Assembly: GCF_019683595.1 (NCBI RefSeq)
Contig: NZ_JADGHZ010000020.1
Location: 1 to 36,181 of the forward strand
Length of the DNA stretch: 36,181 nucleotides
Direction: 5' to 3'
DNA from: Sphaerobacter sp.
Lineage (GTDB): Bacteria > Chloroflexota > Chloroflexia > Thermomicrobiales > Thermomicrobiaceae
The translations under genes were made by a program, and so were the position numbers. Under the pieces are notes generated by a model, which was not told the DNA's origin, made no database searches, and saw only the letters and a program-made list of their open reading frames with translations. Shown here piece after piece: positions 1 through 8,953 of this stretch (the stretch's first letter is position 1; each line of letters begins with the position of its first letter).

Positions 1-323
1 GGCTTGAGGGCGGGGTGGCGGACCTTCCAGCGACCGGTGAGCTGTTCGACGAGGAGCTGGCTGTCGGTGCGGATCTGGAGACAGAGGTCTTCGGGCCGCT
101 GGCCGAGGGCGGCCGCGCGTTCGATGGCGGCATCGATGGCGGCGATGAGGGTGCGGTACTCCGCCTGATTGTTGGTCACGCCGTCGCCGAACTCCAGGCG
201 GACGAGCCGGCTGGCGCCGGTGCGGTCGGAGAGCCGGTAGCTGCCGTAGCCGCGGCCGGGATTGCCCAGCGAGCCGCCGTCGCAGACGATCGACAGGTCC
301 GGGTCGCACTGCTTGGAAACCAC
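1..323 (-). CDS. rnhA: RNase HI-type ribonuclease (partial, C-terminus off window)
   Basis: Reading the minus strand from a GTG at 323 gives about 107 residues that run off the left edge. The frame shows the RNase H signature: DGGSLGNPG with the first catalytic Asp, then NNQAEY with the catalytic Glu, then TDSQL with the next catalytic Asp. RNase HI cleaves the RNA strand of RNA-DNA hybrids in the cytoplasm. The start is chosen because GAGAGGA lies six bases upstream of the GTG. The gene is shorter than the ORF call on either strand and would be missed by a length filter. It lies downstream of the EF-G-like gene on the same strand, separated by a strong hairpin. The last catalytic residue and the true length cannot be seen. 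A separate RNase HII gene is present at 16529. Confidence 0.85.
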   Translation of the reverse strand, partial: MVSKQCDPDLSIVCDGGSLGNPGRGYGSYRLSDRTGASRLVRLEFGDGVTNNQAEYRTLIAAIDAAIERAAALGQRPEDLCLQIRTDSQLLVEQLTGRWKVRHPALK

Positions 324-348
324 GCGCGATCCTCTCTCGATACACGAT

Positions 349-393
349 GTACCCTCACCCCGCCGGTGGCATCACCGGCAGGTGTGAGGGTAC
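349..393 (-). terminator. Long two-part hairpin between EF-G-like gene and RNase HI
   Basis: A 10-bp outer stem (GTACCCTCAC at 349-358 with GTGAGGGTAC at 384-393) and a 7-bp inner stem (GCCGGTG at 362-368 with CACCGGC at 373-379) enclose a GCAT loop. It lies 20 bases past the EF-G-like stop. No T-run follows on the minus strand, so it may be a processing or leader structure for the RNase HI gene rather than a classical terminator. Confidence 0.55.
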
Positions 394-412
394 ACGCGGC
401 AGTCGTGGGTTG

Positions 413-2494
413 CTAGGCGTGCGCCTCAACGCGCGCCTTGGCGGCCGCGACGATCTGCTCCGTCAGGTGCGGCGGCACCGGCTGGTAGTGGCTGAACTCC
501 ACCGTGAAGGAGCCACGGCCCTGCGTGATCGAGCGCAGATCGGTCGCGTAGCGCTGGATCTCGGCGGCCGGCACCATCGCCTCGATGGTCGTCATGCCGT
601 TCTCGCCGGGGGTCATGCCCTGGAGCTGGGCGCGCTTCCCGTTCAGGTCGCTCATGACGTCGCCCATGTAGCTCTCGGGCACGGTCACCCGCAGGTGCAT
701 GATCGGTTCAAGGAGGATCGGCTTCGCCTGCTGGGCGGCCTTCTTGAACGCCTGCGATGCCGCGATCTTGAAGGCCATTTCCGACGAGTCGACCGAGTGG
801 TACGAACCGTCGGTGAGCGTGACCTTGATGTTGACCATGGGGTAGCCGGCCAGCAGCCCCTCTTCCATGGCCTCGCGCACGCCCTTCTCGACGGCCGGGA
901 TGAACTGCTTCGGGACCACGCCGCCGACGATCTGCTCGGCGAACTCGAAGTCGGCGTCAGGCAGCGGCTCGAGGTCGAGGAAGACGTGGCCGTACTGGCC
1001 GTGGCCGCCGGTCTGCTTCTTGTGCTTGTACTCGACGCCGCGCACCGGCACCGAGATCGTCTCGCGGTAGGCGACCTGGGGCAGACCCAACTCGACGTTG
1101 ACGCCGAACTTGCGGGCCATGCGGTCGAGCGCGATCTGGACGTGCGACTCGCCCAGGCCGGAGATGATCGTCTCGCCGGTCCGGGAGTCACGGGAGACCT
1201 GGAGCGTCGGGTCTTCCTCGATCAGGCGCTGGATCGCCGTGCCCATCTTGTCCAGGTCGCTCTTGGTCTTGGGCGAGACCGCAGCCGAGAAGGCGGGATG
1301 CGGGAAGGTGATGCCGGGAAGGGTGAAGCGCCGCTGGGCGTCGCTGAGTGTGTCGCCAGTCCCGGTCACCTGTAGCTTGGCGACCGCGCCGATATCGCCC
1401 GCCACGATCTCGGAGACGCCGATCTGCTCCTTCCCGCGCATGACGTAGAGCTGGCCGACCCGCTCGTCCTGCCCCTTGCTGGTGTTGAGGACGTGGCTGT
1501 CGGACGTAACCCGGCCGGAGAAGACGCGGAAGTAGGAGAGCTTGCCGACGTATGGGTCGGCGACGGTCTTGAAGACGAGCGCTGCCAACGGCCCGTCCGG
1601 ATCGGGCGACAGGCTGACCTCGTTGCCGGTGGCGTCGTTCGCGACGGCGCCGTTCGGGCTCGGGAAGCAGTCGACGATGGCGTCGAGCAGGAAGGTGACG
1701 CCCTTGAGCGCCGTGGCGGCGGTGACGAAGACGGGGACGATGCTGCCATCGGCGATCCCGGCCTTGAGGCCCTGGCGCAGCTCGTCGACGCTGATCTCGT
1801 CGTCCTCCAGGTAGCGCATCATGAGCTCTTCGTCGTTCTCGCAGATGCGCTCCACGAGCGTTGTGCGGTGGGTCTCGACGGCGTCGGCGAGGTCGGCGGG
1901 GATGTCGATGGGGGTCACGCTGCCGTCCTTGCCGTCGCCGAACTGGTAGGCCTGGCGGCTGAGCAGGTCGATGAACCCGGTGAAGGACTTCTCAGCGCCG
2001 ATCGGGAGCTGGACCGGGACGACCGCGCTGCCGAACGTGGTCTGGGCCGCGCTCAGGCTGTTCTCGAAGTTGGCATTCTCACGGTCCATCTTGTTGATCA
2101 CGAGCGCCCGGGGCAGGCCGGTGGTCGCCGCCGTATCCCAGACCTGCTCCGTGCCGACCTCGACGCCGGCTGACGCATCCAGGAGGATGAGCGCCAGGTC
2201 GGCGACCCGCATCGCACCGCGGATCTCACCGACGAAGTCGGCGTAGCCGGGGGCGTCGAGCAGGTTGATCTTGTGATCGCGCCACTCGACCGGCACCAGG
2301 CTGGTGCTGATGGAAATGCCGCGCTTGATCTCGTCGGGATCCCAGTCGGAGATCGTGTTTCCCTCCTCGACACGGCCCAGGCGGGTGGTGGCATGGGTGA
2401 GGAAGGCCATGGCCTCGGTCAACGACGTCTTCCCGGCACCGCCGTGCGAGAAGAGGCCGACGTTCCGGATGCTGTCTACCGTGTACGTTTTCAC
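413..2494 (-). CDS. Elongation factor G-like translational GTPase (EF-G-2 type)
   Basis: A 693-residue translational GTPase with the five-domain layout of EF-G. The G domain shows P-loop HGGAGKT (about residues 17-23), switch II DAPGY (80-84) and NKMD (134-137). Domain IV carries the conserved HSVDSSE segment and ends in a normal EF-G C-terminus. The GTG start at 2494 is preferred over an upstream in-frame start because GGAGGG precedes it at normal spacing and homology begins at once. The sequence departs from housekeeping EF-G: the P-loop is HGGAG instead of HIDAG, switch I reads RGISI instead of RGITI, and the switch II His is Tyr. These marks fit the EF-G-2 paralogue group known from Thermus and others, whose role is less clear than translocation by FusA. 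No rpsL, rpsG or tuf genes lie nearby, which also argues against the main fusA locus. Confidence 0.9.
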   Translation of the reverse strand: MKTYTVDSIRNVGLFSHGGAGKTSLTEAMAFLTHATTRLGRVEEGNTISDWDPDEIKRGISISTSLVPVEWRDHKINLLDAPGYADFVGEIRGAMRVADLALILLDASAGVEVGTEQVWDTAATTGLPRALVINKMDRENANFENSLSAAQTTFGSAVVPVQLPIGAEKSFTGFIDLLSRQAYQFGDGKDGSVTPIDIPADLADAVETHRTTLVERICENDEELMMRYLEDDEISVDELRQGLKAGIADGSIVPVFVTAATALKGVTFLLDAIVDCFPSPNGAVANDATGNEVSLSPDPDGPLAALVFKTVADPYVGKLSYFRVFSGRVTSDSHVLNTSKGQDERVGQLYVMRGKEQIGVSEIVAGDIGAVAKLQVTGTGDTLSDAQRRFTLPGITFPHPAFSAAVSPKTKSDLDKMGTAIQRLIEEDPTLQVSRDSRTGETIISGLGESHVQIALDRMARKFGVNVELGLPQVAYRETISVPVRGVEYKHKKQTGGHGQYGHVFLDLEPLPDADFEFAEQIVGGVVPKQFIPAVEKGVREAMEEGLLAGYPMVNIKVTLTDGSYHSVDSSEMAFKIAASQAFKKAAQQAKPILLEPIMHLRVTVPESYMGDVMSDLNGKRAQLQGMTPGENGMTTIEAMVPAAEIQRYATDLRSITQGRGSFTVEFSHYQPVPPHLTEQIVAAAKARVEAHA

Positions 2495-2635
2495 GGGTTC
2501 CCTCCACCCAGCGCCCCGTACGGTTGGTAGGGCAATGCCCCGGACCGGGCCGGAGGCGGCTACCGTCACGTGTTGGGGCGATTACATCAGCGGCACCGTC
2601 GTTTGGGTGACGCCTGCGACCTTTCGGCGTTACGT

Positions 2636-2663
2636 ATTATATCGCCGCGCGGGACGTGGGCAA
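2636..2663 (-). promoter_or_regulatory. Sigma-70-type promoter for the EF-G-like gene
   Basis: On the minus strand TTGCCC (2658-2663) is followed after 16 bases by a perfect TATAAT (2636-2641). It lies between the coaX stop and the EF-G-like start and implies a leader of about 135 bases. So the EF-G-like gene probably has its own transcript. Confidence 0.55.
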
Positions 2664-2700
2664 GCGCGCTGCCCGGATTGCGTTGGGGCGGCGCGTGGCG

Positions 2701-3474
2701 CTACTCGCCGCGGGTAAGGTGCTCGTAGATGAGCCGGAGGCCGGTCAGGGTGAGGTTTGGATCGTAGGCCGGAATCGCCGGCGAGTGGCCAATGAATAGG
2801 CCGGCCAGACCGCCGGTCGCGATGACGTTGGGCGTCTCCCCCAGCTCTGCGGCGACCCGTGCGAGCAATCCCTCGATCAGTCCCAGATAACCGAGTACCG
2901 TACCCGACTGAATCGCCTGGCGGGTGTTGCGGCCGATGGCGCGCTCGGGCATGGCGAGGTCGACGGCGTGGAGCCGGGCAGCCCGGGCGGTGAGGGCCTC
3001 CAGGGCGATGAGCACGCCGGGAGCAATAGCGCCGCCGAGGTAGTCACCCTCCGGAGAGACGACGTCGAGGGTGGTGGCCGTCCCGAAGTCGACGACGACC
3101 CAGGCACCCGGGCCGCGGTGGTGTGCCGCGACGGCGTTGGCCAGCCGGTCGGCACCGACTTCCAAGGGGTTGTCGGTGCGGACCCGGATGCCGAGATCGA
3201 GCGCGGCGCTGACCTGGATCGGTTCGCGCCCGAGCCGCTGGGTGATCAAGTCCTGGAACGTGGTGGCCAGTTGGGGGACGCCGCTGGCGATGACGGCACC
3301 CTCGATGGCGCGGAGGTCGATCCCGTCGCCCGCGGCGAGGGTCGTCAACAATGCCCACCACTCGTCGGCCATCCGCCCCCGGTCGGTCTCGAAGCGCCAG
3401 CTTGTCAGGAGCTCTTCGCCCTGGAAGATCCCGAGGACGACGTTCGAGTTGCCGATATCGACCGCGAGCAGCAT
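2701..3474 (-). CDS. coaX: Type III pantothenate kinase
   Basis: A 257-residue CoaX-type kinase that phosphorylates pantothenate in the first step of coenzyme A synthesis. It has the ASKHA-fold marks of the family: DIGNSN near residue 6 (phosphate-1 loop), GADRLAN with the catalytic Asp in the middle, DFGTATT (phosphate-2 loop) and GGLAGL near the C-terminus. Length is normal. The ATG at 3474 follows a GGGAGGAG site and begins directly at the conserved MLLAVDIGNSN, so the upstream in-frame extension is rejected. Type III kinases are insensitive to CoA feedback and use ammonium or potassium, as known for the family. It lies 87 bases downstream of queG on the same strand, with a promoter-like sequence between them. 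Confidence 0.95.
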   Translation of the reverse strand: MLLAVDIGNSNVVLGIFQGEELLTSWRFETDRGRMADEWWALLTTLAAGDGIDLRAIEGAVIASGVPQLATTFQDLITQRLGREPIQVSAALDLGIRVRTDNPLEVGADRLANAVAAHHRGPGAWVVVDFGTATTLDVVSPEGDYLGGAIAPGVLIALEALTARAARLHAVDLAMPERAIGRNTRQAIQSGTVLGYLGLIEGLLARVAAELGETPNVIATGGLAGLFIGHSPAIPAYDPNLTLTGLRLIYEHLTRGE

Positions 3475-3527
3475 GCGGTCTCCTCCCACTCTCCTCCACA
3501 CCTCGGCCCGCGTGTCGGACCGGACGC

Positions 3528-3556
3528 AGTATAGCCGGTGGTGCGCTGGGCTGGAA
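3528..3556 (-). promoter_or_regulatory. Possible promoter for coaX
   Basis: On the minus strand a good -10 box, TATACT (3528-3533), lies 17 bases downstream of a poor -35, TTCCAG (3551-3556). It is in the 87-base queG-coaX gap and would give a leader of about 47 bases. Confidence 0.4.
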
Positions 3557-3561
3557 CCGGA

Positions 3562-4725
3562 TCAGGCGGCATCGCGGCGGCGAGCCGGCGGTGGGTCATC
3601 AAGCGTCGCCGCGATCTCCGCACGCACGGCGGGGTCCGGCTCACGGTCGTGCAGCCGGCGGAGCGCCGGATCTGCCGCAACGGCGTCGATGCGGGCCATC
3701 GCCCAGGCGGCGTGCCCGCGGACGAGCGGGATGTCGTGGGTGGCGGCGACCTCTTGCAGCAGGCCGAGGTCCGCGTCGCTGCCGATGTTGCCCAATGCGA
3801 CGGCGGCGTTACGGGCCAGCCCGCTGCGCTTGGCGCGCAGCACCGCCCGCCCACGATAGACCTCGCGGAACTCCTCCTCGGACATCGTGAGCAGCCAGTG
3901 GAGCGAGGGGAAGGCGTGCTCGATCCGCTCGGGGCGGACGTCCGGGTCGTCGCTCGGTGCGGCGGCGCCGGTATAGGGGCAGACCTCCTGGCAGATGTCG
4001 CAGCCGAAGACCCAGTTTCCCATGAGTGGCCGGAGGTCACGCGGGATCGGGCCACGCAGTTCGATGGTCAGGTAGGAAATGCAGCGGGGCGTGTCAAGCC
4101 GGTAGGCGTCCACCAGCGCGCCGGTGGGGCACGCGTCGAGGCAGCGGGTGCAGCGGCCGCACTTCGGACGGAGCGCCGGGAGCGGCTCGACCTCGATATC
4201 GAGCACCAACTCGCCGAGCATGACCCAGGAACCGTGCCCGGGAACGAGGATCATCGTGTTCTTGCCGTACCAGCCGAGGCCCGAGCGGGCGGCCGCCGCG
4301 CGGTCGACGATCCGGGCGGTGTCGACCAGTGCACGGGCCTCGATGGGCAGGCCAAGTTCCGCTTCCAGGCGGGCGTGGAGGTTGCGCATGCGGGACCTGA
4401 GCGTCTTGTGGTAGTCGCGTCCCCAGGCGTAGCGGGAGATGCGACCGCGGGGCACCCCGTCGTCGGGCGGCGCGATGTCCGGCTGCCAGTAGGGCAGACC
4501 GACGCTGACGATGCTGCGCGCGGTCGGGTGCAGGTTGCGTGGATCGGCGGAGAAGCGGGCACGCTCTTCGGTGAACCAGTCGAGCCCGTCCATGTGCCCG
4601 GCGCGGATCCGTTCGACCAGCAGCTCGGCCAGACCATCGAACGGCTCGGCCGTCGTCACGCCCAGGAGCGTCAGCCGACACTCCGCCGCCAGGCGCCGGA
4701 GGCGGGCGTGGGTAATGGCGCTCAC
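3562..4725 (-). CDS. queG: Epoxyqueuosine reductase
   Basis: A 387-residue QueG enzyme that reduces epoxyqueuosine to queuosine in tRNA wobble position 34, using cobalamin and two 4Fe-4S clusters. Visible marks are the catalytic-region Asp (residue 135, in VDTARI), a ferredoxin-like cluster with Cys 189, 192, 195 and 199 (CGRCTRCLDACP), and a second set with Cys 242, 245 and 249 (CDICQEVCP). The C-terminal 100 residues form a HEAT-like repeat region (RNAAVALGNIG, RGHAAWAMARI), typical of the family. The GTG at 4725 is chosen because its GTGA overlaps the stop of the PfkB gene and because the upstream in-frame extension is low-complexity shadow sequence. No other queuosine gene is visible here, so the pathway must be completed elsewhere or by salvage. 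Confidence 0.95.
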   Translation of the reverse strand: MSAITHARLRRLAAECRLTLLGVTTAEPFDGLAELLVERIRAGHMDGLDWFTEERARFSADPRNLHPTARSIVSVGLPYWQPDIAPPDDGVPRGRISRYAWGRDYHKTLRSRMRNLHARLEAELGLPIEARALVDTARIVDRAAAARSGLGWYGKNTMILVPGHGSWVMLGELVLDIEVEPLPALRPKCGRCTRCLDACPTGALVDAYRLDTPRCISYLTIELRGPIPRDLRPLMGNWVFGCDICQEVCPYTGAAAPSDDPDVRPERIEHAFPSLHWLLTMSEEEFREVYRGRAVLRAKRSGLARNAAVALGNIGSDADLGLLQEVAATHDIPLVRGHAAWAMARIDAVAADPALRRLHDREPDPAVRAEIAATLDDPPPARRRDAA

Positions 4726-5678
4726 CGGTCTGGTCCCCGCACGCGGGCAGATGCGAGGAAGCACTCGACCTCGTCGCGTGTCGGCAGCCCGGCGCGCGCC
4801 CCAGGGCGCTGGACGGCGAGCGCGCCCATCGCGTTGGCGAAGCGGCCCATGGTCTCCATGTCCCAGCGCTCGAGGATACCCAGCGCGATGCCGGCGGCGA
4901 AGGCATCGCCCGCCCCGGTCGGGTCGACGGCGTCGACCTCGAACGCCGGGACGGTGCACGTGCCAGCACGGTCGATCAGGAGGCAGCCGTTCGGGCCGCA
5001 ACTGATGGCGGCGAACCGCGTCTGGGACAGGATCATCTCGTCCTGCAGCACGGTGACCGCCTCCTCGAGGGTCGACGTGCCCGTCAAGTAGCACAGCTCG
5101 GCGGCGCTGCCGACCAGGTAGTCGTGGCGCAGCGCAAGGTCGAGGCCGGTCTCCGGGTCGAGCGCGGTCAGGTAGACCAGCGGACCGAGCAGCCGGGTTC
5201 GCGGCGAGACGTGCATCGGGAGGTCGACGATGAGGCGGCGCAGGGCGGCGTCGTCGATGTCGACAACGACCAGGTCGTGGGCGAAGAACGCCTCGATCGG
5301 CAGAAAGTCGCCGTGGCGGAGCCGGGCGCCCTGCTGCCAGAAGATGGTGCGCTCGGCGGTCGCGCCGCGGCCGGAGACGACGATCAGGGAGCGGTCGGTC
5401 GGTTCCCCGGCGCGGGTGCGCACGTGCTCCACATCGATGCCCTCGGCGGCCAGCTCCGCGCGGAGCTGCTCGCCCTCGGCGTCGTCCCCGACCATCGCCG
5501 CGATGGATACGTCGAGGCCCAACCGGGCCAGTGCCACGGCCAGGTTGGTGGTGGTCCCGCCCGCCTGCTCCAGGGTGTCGTGGACGATGGCGTAGTCACC
5601 GGGCTGGGGATACTGGTCGACAAAGATCAGCCGATCCCAGGATGCCAGCCCGAACGCCGCGACGCGATAGCGCTTCAC
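4722..5678 (-). CDS. PfkB-family carbohydrate/nucleoside kinase
   Basis: A 318-residue ribokinase-fold kinase. The N-terminal PfkB signature is AGGTTTNLAVALARLG (about 39-54), which binds the substrate. The C-terminal signature DPTGAGDAF (252-260) holds the catalytic base Asp 258 and the anion hole. The GTG at 5678 has GGAGGG at good spacing and starts directly at the family's first beta strand. The sugar substrate cannot be told from sequence; ribokinase-like, fructokinase-like or adenosine kinase-like activity all remain open. Its stop overlaps the queG start by four bases (GTGA), so the two are translated together, although no functional link is obvious. Confidence 0.9.
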   Translation of the reverse strand: MKRYRVAAFGLASWDRLIFVDQYPQPGDYAIVHDTLEQAGGTTTNLAVALARLGLDVSIAAMVGDDAEGEQLRAELAAEGIDVEHVRTRAGEPTDRSLIVVSGRGATAERTIFWQQGARLRHGDFLPIEAFFAHDLVVVDIDDAALRRLIVDLPMHVSPRTRLLGPLVYLTALDPETGLDLALRHDYLVGSAAELCYLTGTSTLEEAVTVLQDEMILSQTRFAAISCGPNGCLLIDRAGTCTVPAFEVDAVDPTGAGDAFAAGIALGILERWDMETMGRFANAMGALAVQRPGARAGLPTRDEVECFLASARVRGPDR

Positions 5679-5879
5679 AGCGGCCCTCCGGACGCCACTG
5701 GTATCCGCACAGCGCGGCAGGCGGCGTTGCTGGCGATGCGCCCGAACGCGGCCACATGGATCTCTGGGTGGCCTGCCCAAATGAGGTGATCCGATCTACG
5801 GGTGACCGTGGTGCCGATGCAACCGCTAGCCGAGGGCATTACGCGCTCCCGTCGCGTCTGCCGCGGCGTCGACGGCGGC

Positions 5880-6986
<1,107 letters not shown>

Positions 6987-7116
6987 GAACGGTGGACCTC
7001 CCTCGTGCGGCCGCGCACCACGGCACCGGGGCGACCCGAGGCCCGGCGCGGCCCGGCTGGCGTGTCACCCTGAGTGTGCGTCATGCGACGACCTCATGTC
7101 CAGCGGGGCACGGGTG

Positions 7117-8436
7117 CTACCGCAGGAACGACTGGCCGCTGACCAGGCGCTCGATGTCGATGAAGGCGACGACGAACATAAACGCCAGCAGCAGGACCAG
7201 ACCGACGAAGTGGACGACTCCCTCCTTCTCGGGGGAGACGCGCTTGCCGCGGATGAACTCGATGACCACGAAGAGCAGTCGCCCGCCGTCCAGGGCCGGC
7301 AGCGGCAGCAGGTTCAGGATGGCCAGGTTCAACGACAAGAGCACCATGAGGTTGGTGAGCGTGACCCATGTCGGCGCGCTACTGACGGCCAGCACCTCAG
7401 ACGTCAACTGGCCCATACCGATGGGGCCGGTGATGCCGCTGAAGGGCACCGACCCGCGCAGGAGCTGCACCAGGCCGTGGAACATCTGGGCGACGACGTT
7501 CCACGTCTCGCTGATCCCACGCGGTACGATCTGCCACCAGGGCAGCGGGTGGTAGATGACGTCCTGGCGGGCGGCGATGCCAACGTGGGGATCCGACTGA
7601 GCCGGAATCTTCGCCGGCACCGACAGGAACAACTCCACCGGTGCGCCGTCGCGCTCGACCACGACCGGAACCGTCGTCCCGGCGGCGTTGCGCAACGCCA
7701 GGAGGTAGGCGGAACCATCCTCGATCGGCTGGCCGCCGACCCGGACCACGATATCGCCGGGTTGGATACCCGCCTGCTCCGCCGGGCTGCCCGGCTCGAC
7801 GCTGTCAACTTCCATCCGCGCCTCGGCGGCGCTGGTGATCAGGATGCCGGTGCGCCCGGAGCCGGGCGGGGGATTCTCGCGCGGGACGACCTCGGTCTCA
7901 ACCGTCTGGCCGTCGCGCAACAGCGTCACCGGCATTGGCCGGCCGGCGTAGTCCTCGGTGATGGCCACGACCTGATCGACCGAGGTGACCTTCTTGCCGC
8001 CGACGGTGAGGAAGCGGTCACCCGACTGCCACCCGGCCGCCTGCGCCGGAGAGCCCGGCTGAACCTCGGAGACGTAGACGTTCATCCGGGCCTCGCCCTG
8101 GATGCCGACCAGGGCAGTCATCAGCACGAAGGCGAGCAGGAAGTTCATCAGCGACCCGGCGGTGATGAACAGGGTCCGCTGGAGCCGCGACTTCGACTGC
8201 ATGCTCCCGGGGTCGAACGACTTGCCATCCTCACCGAGGACGCGCACGAAGCCGCCGAGGGGGATCAGGTTGATCGAGTAGATGATTCCCTTGCGCCGGA
8301 AACCGAACAGGCGCGGCGGGAGACCGATCCCGAACTCTTCGACCTTGATGCCGACGAGGCGTGCGGAGACGAAGTGCCCGAGCTCGTGGACGAGGATCAG
8401 GATCGCCAGGATCGGGATGATGTAGAGTGCTTTCAC
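7117..8436 (-). CDS. rseP: RseP-type site-2 intramembrane zinc protease
   Basis: A 439-residue membrane metalloprotease of the site-2 family. The first helix carries HELGH (residues 17-21), the zinc motif with catalytic Glu. The last third has NLLPLPALDGG, which supplies the third zinc ligand. Two PDZ domains lie between them, each with a PGSPA(Q/E)QAG-type core. RseP-family enzymes cut anti-sigma factors and signal-peptide remnants within the membrane. In this window a plausible but unproven client is the anti-sigma factor at 13439-15142. The GTG at 8436 has GAGG at eight bases and begins directly at the first helix. It is probably the first gene of a transcript continuing into ispG. Confidence 0.95.
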   Translation of the reverse strand: MKALYIIPILAILILVHELGHFVSARLVGIKVEEFGIGLPPRLFGFRRKGIIYSINLIPLGGFVRVLGEDGKSFDPGSMQSKSRLQRTLFITAGSLMNFLLAFVLMTALVGIQGEARMNVYVSEVQPGSPAQAAGWQSGDRFLTVGGKKVTSVDQVVAITEDYAGRPMPVTLLRDGQTVETEVVPRENPPPGSGRTGILITSAAEARMEVDSVEPGSPAEQAGIQPGDIVVRVGGQPIEDGSAYLLALRNAAGTTVPVVVERDGAPVELFLSVPAKIPAQSDPHVGIAARQDVIYHPLPWWQIVPRGISETWNVVAQMFHGLVQLLRGSVPFSGITGPIGMGQLTSEVLAVSSAPTWVTLTNLMVLLSLNLAILNLLPLPALDGGRLLFVVIEFIRGKRVSPEKEGVVHFVGLVLLLAFMFVVAFIDIERLVSGQSFLR

Positions 8437-8509
8437 TTGATGTACCTCAGAAGCCCGCGTGAGCGTTGCTTCCCAGATGAACCGCGGAAGCGGGCGTGAA
8501 CATGACCCA

Positions 8510-8539
8510 ATCGTACCGGTCAGTACCTACGTACGTCAA
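8510..8539 (-). promoter_or_regulatory. Promoter for rseP-ispG
   Basis: Minus strand TTGACG (8534-8539), 18-base spacer, TACGAT (8510-8515). It lies 74 bases upstream of the rseP GTG and gives a leader of about 65 bases. Confidence 0.55.
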
Positions 8540-8749
8540 CGCGGGAGCGCGCGGTACTGCGGGGGGACTGGCGGCGAGGGCATGGACACGTGTTAGAATG
8601 TCCCGGCCGAGGGGTCCATAGTGCCGACTGCGTTCCACTCCCACCCCGGCGACGAAATCGGCTCTACGAGGTCGGGTCCGGCGAAGGGTGCGACCGTACA
8701 CGGGGTTCTTCGTTAACCCCGTCAAGGGCTGCTTGCGCGGCGGTGCCCA

Positions 8750-8811
8750 TTGCCGATGCATGCCGCTTGCTCTACACTCCCAGTGGTGTCCTTCTGTCAT
8801 CGGTGACAGAA
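8750..8811 (+). promoter_or_regulatory. Possible xerD promoter followed by an 8-bp palindrome
   Basis: TTGCCG (8750-8755) and TACACT (8773-8778) are 17 bases apart, each matching four of six consensus bases. About 13 bases past the -10 lies TTCTGTCA-TCGG-TGACAGAA (8792-8811), a perfect 8-bp stem with a 4-base loop, where a repressor operator or a leader hairpin would sit. The leader to xerD would be about 165 bases. Confidence 0.4.
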
Positions 8812-8953
8812 CCACGGGCTAGCCGGTGTGGCGCGGGGTCGCCGATGCGATATGGATTCCAGCGGTCCGCGTTCCGGCATGCACGCAAGCGCGACCGAGA
8901 TGACTACTCCTGCTCCGGCAACCGGACGCGCAGACACGTCTAGGAGGATGGTG

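Larger units (their letters stand above)
8437..8953. other. Gene-free divergent region between rseP and xerD
   Basis: This 517-base stretch holds the rseP promoter near 8510-8539, a possible plus-strand promoter at 8750-8778 with an 8-bp hairpin just after it, and a weaker 7-bp hairpin at 8701-8721. Open frames in it show no family motifs and overlap these signals, so I call no gene. Confidence 0.6.

Noticed and set aside
347..1375. Long plus-strand open frames opposite EF-G, ispG, rseP and others
   Set aside because: High-GC genes leave long open antisense frames; these products are rich in Arg, Gly and Leu and show no domain, while the opposite strand has full families.
8447..8815. 122-codon minus-strand frame upstream of rseP
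   Set aside because: It crosses the rseP promoter and leader and shows no motif or ribosome site.
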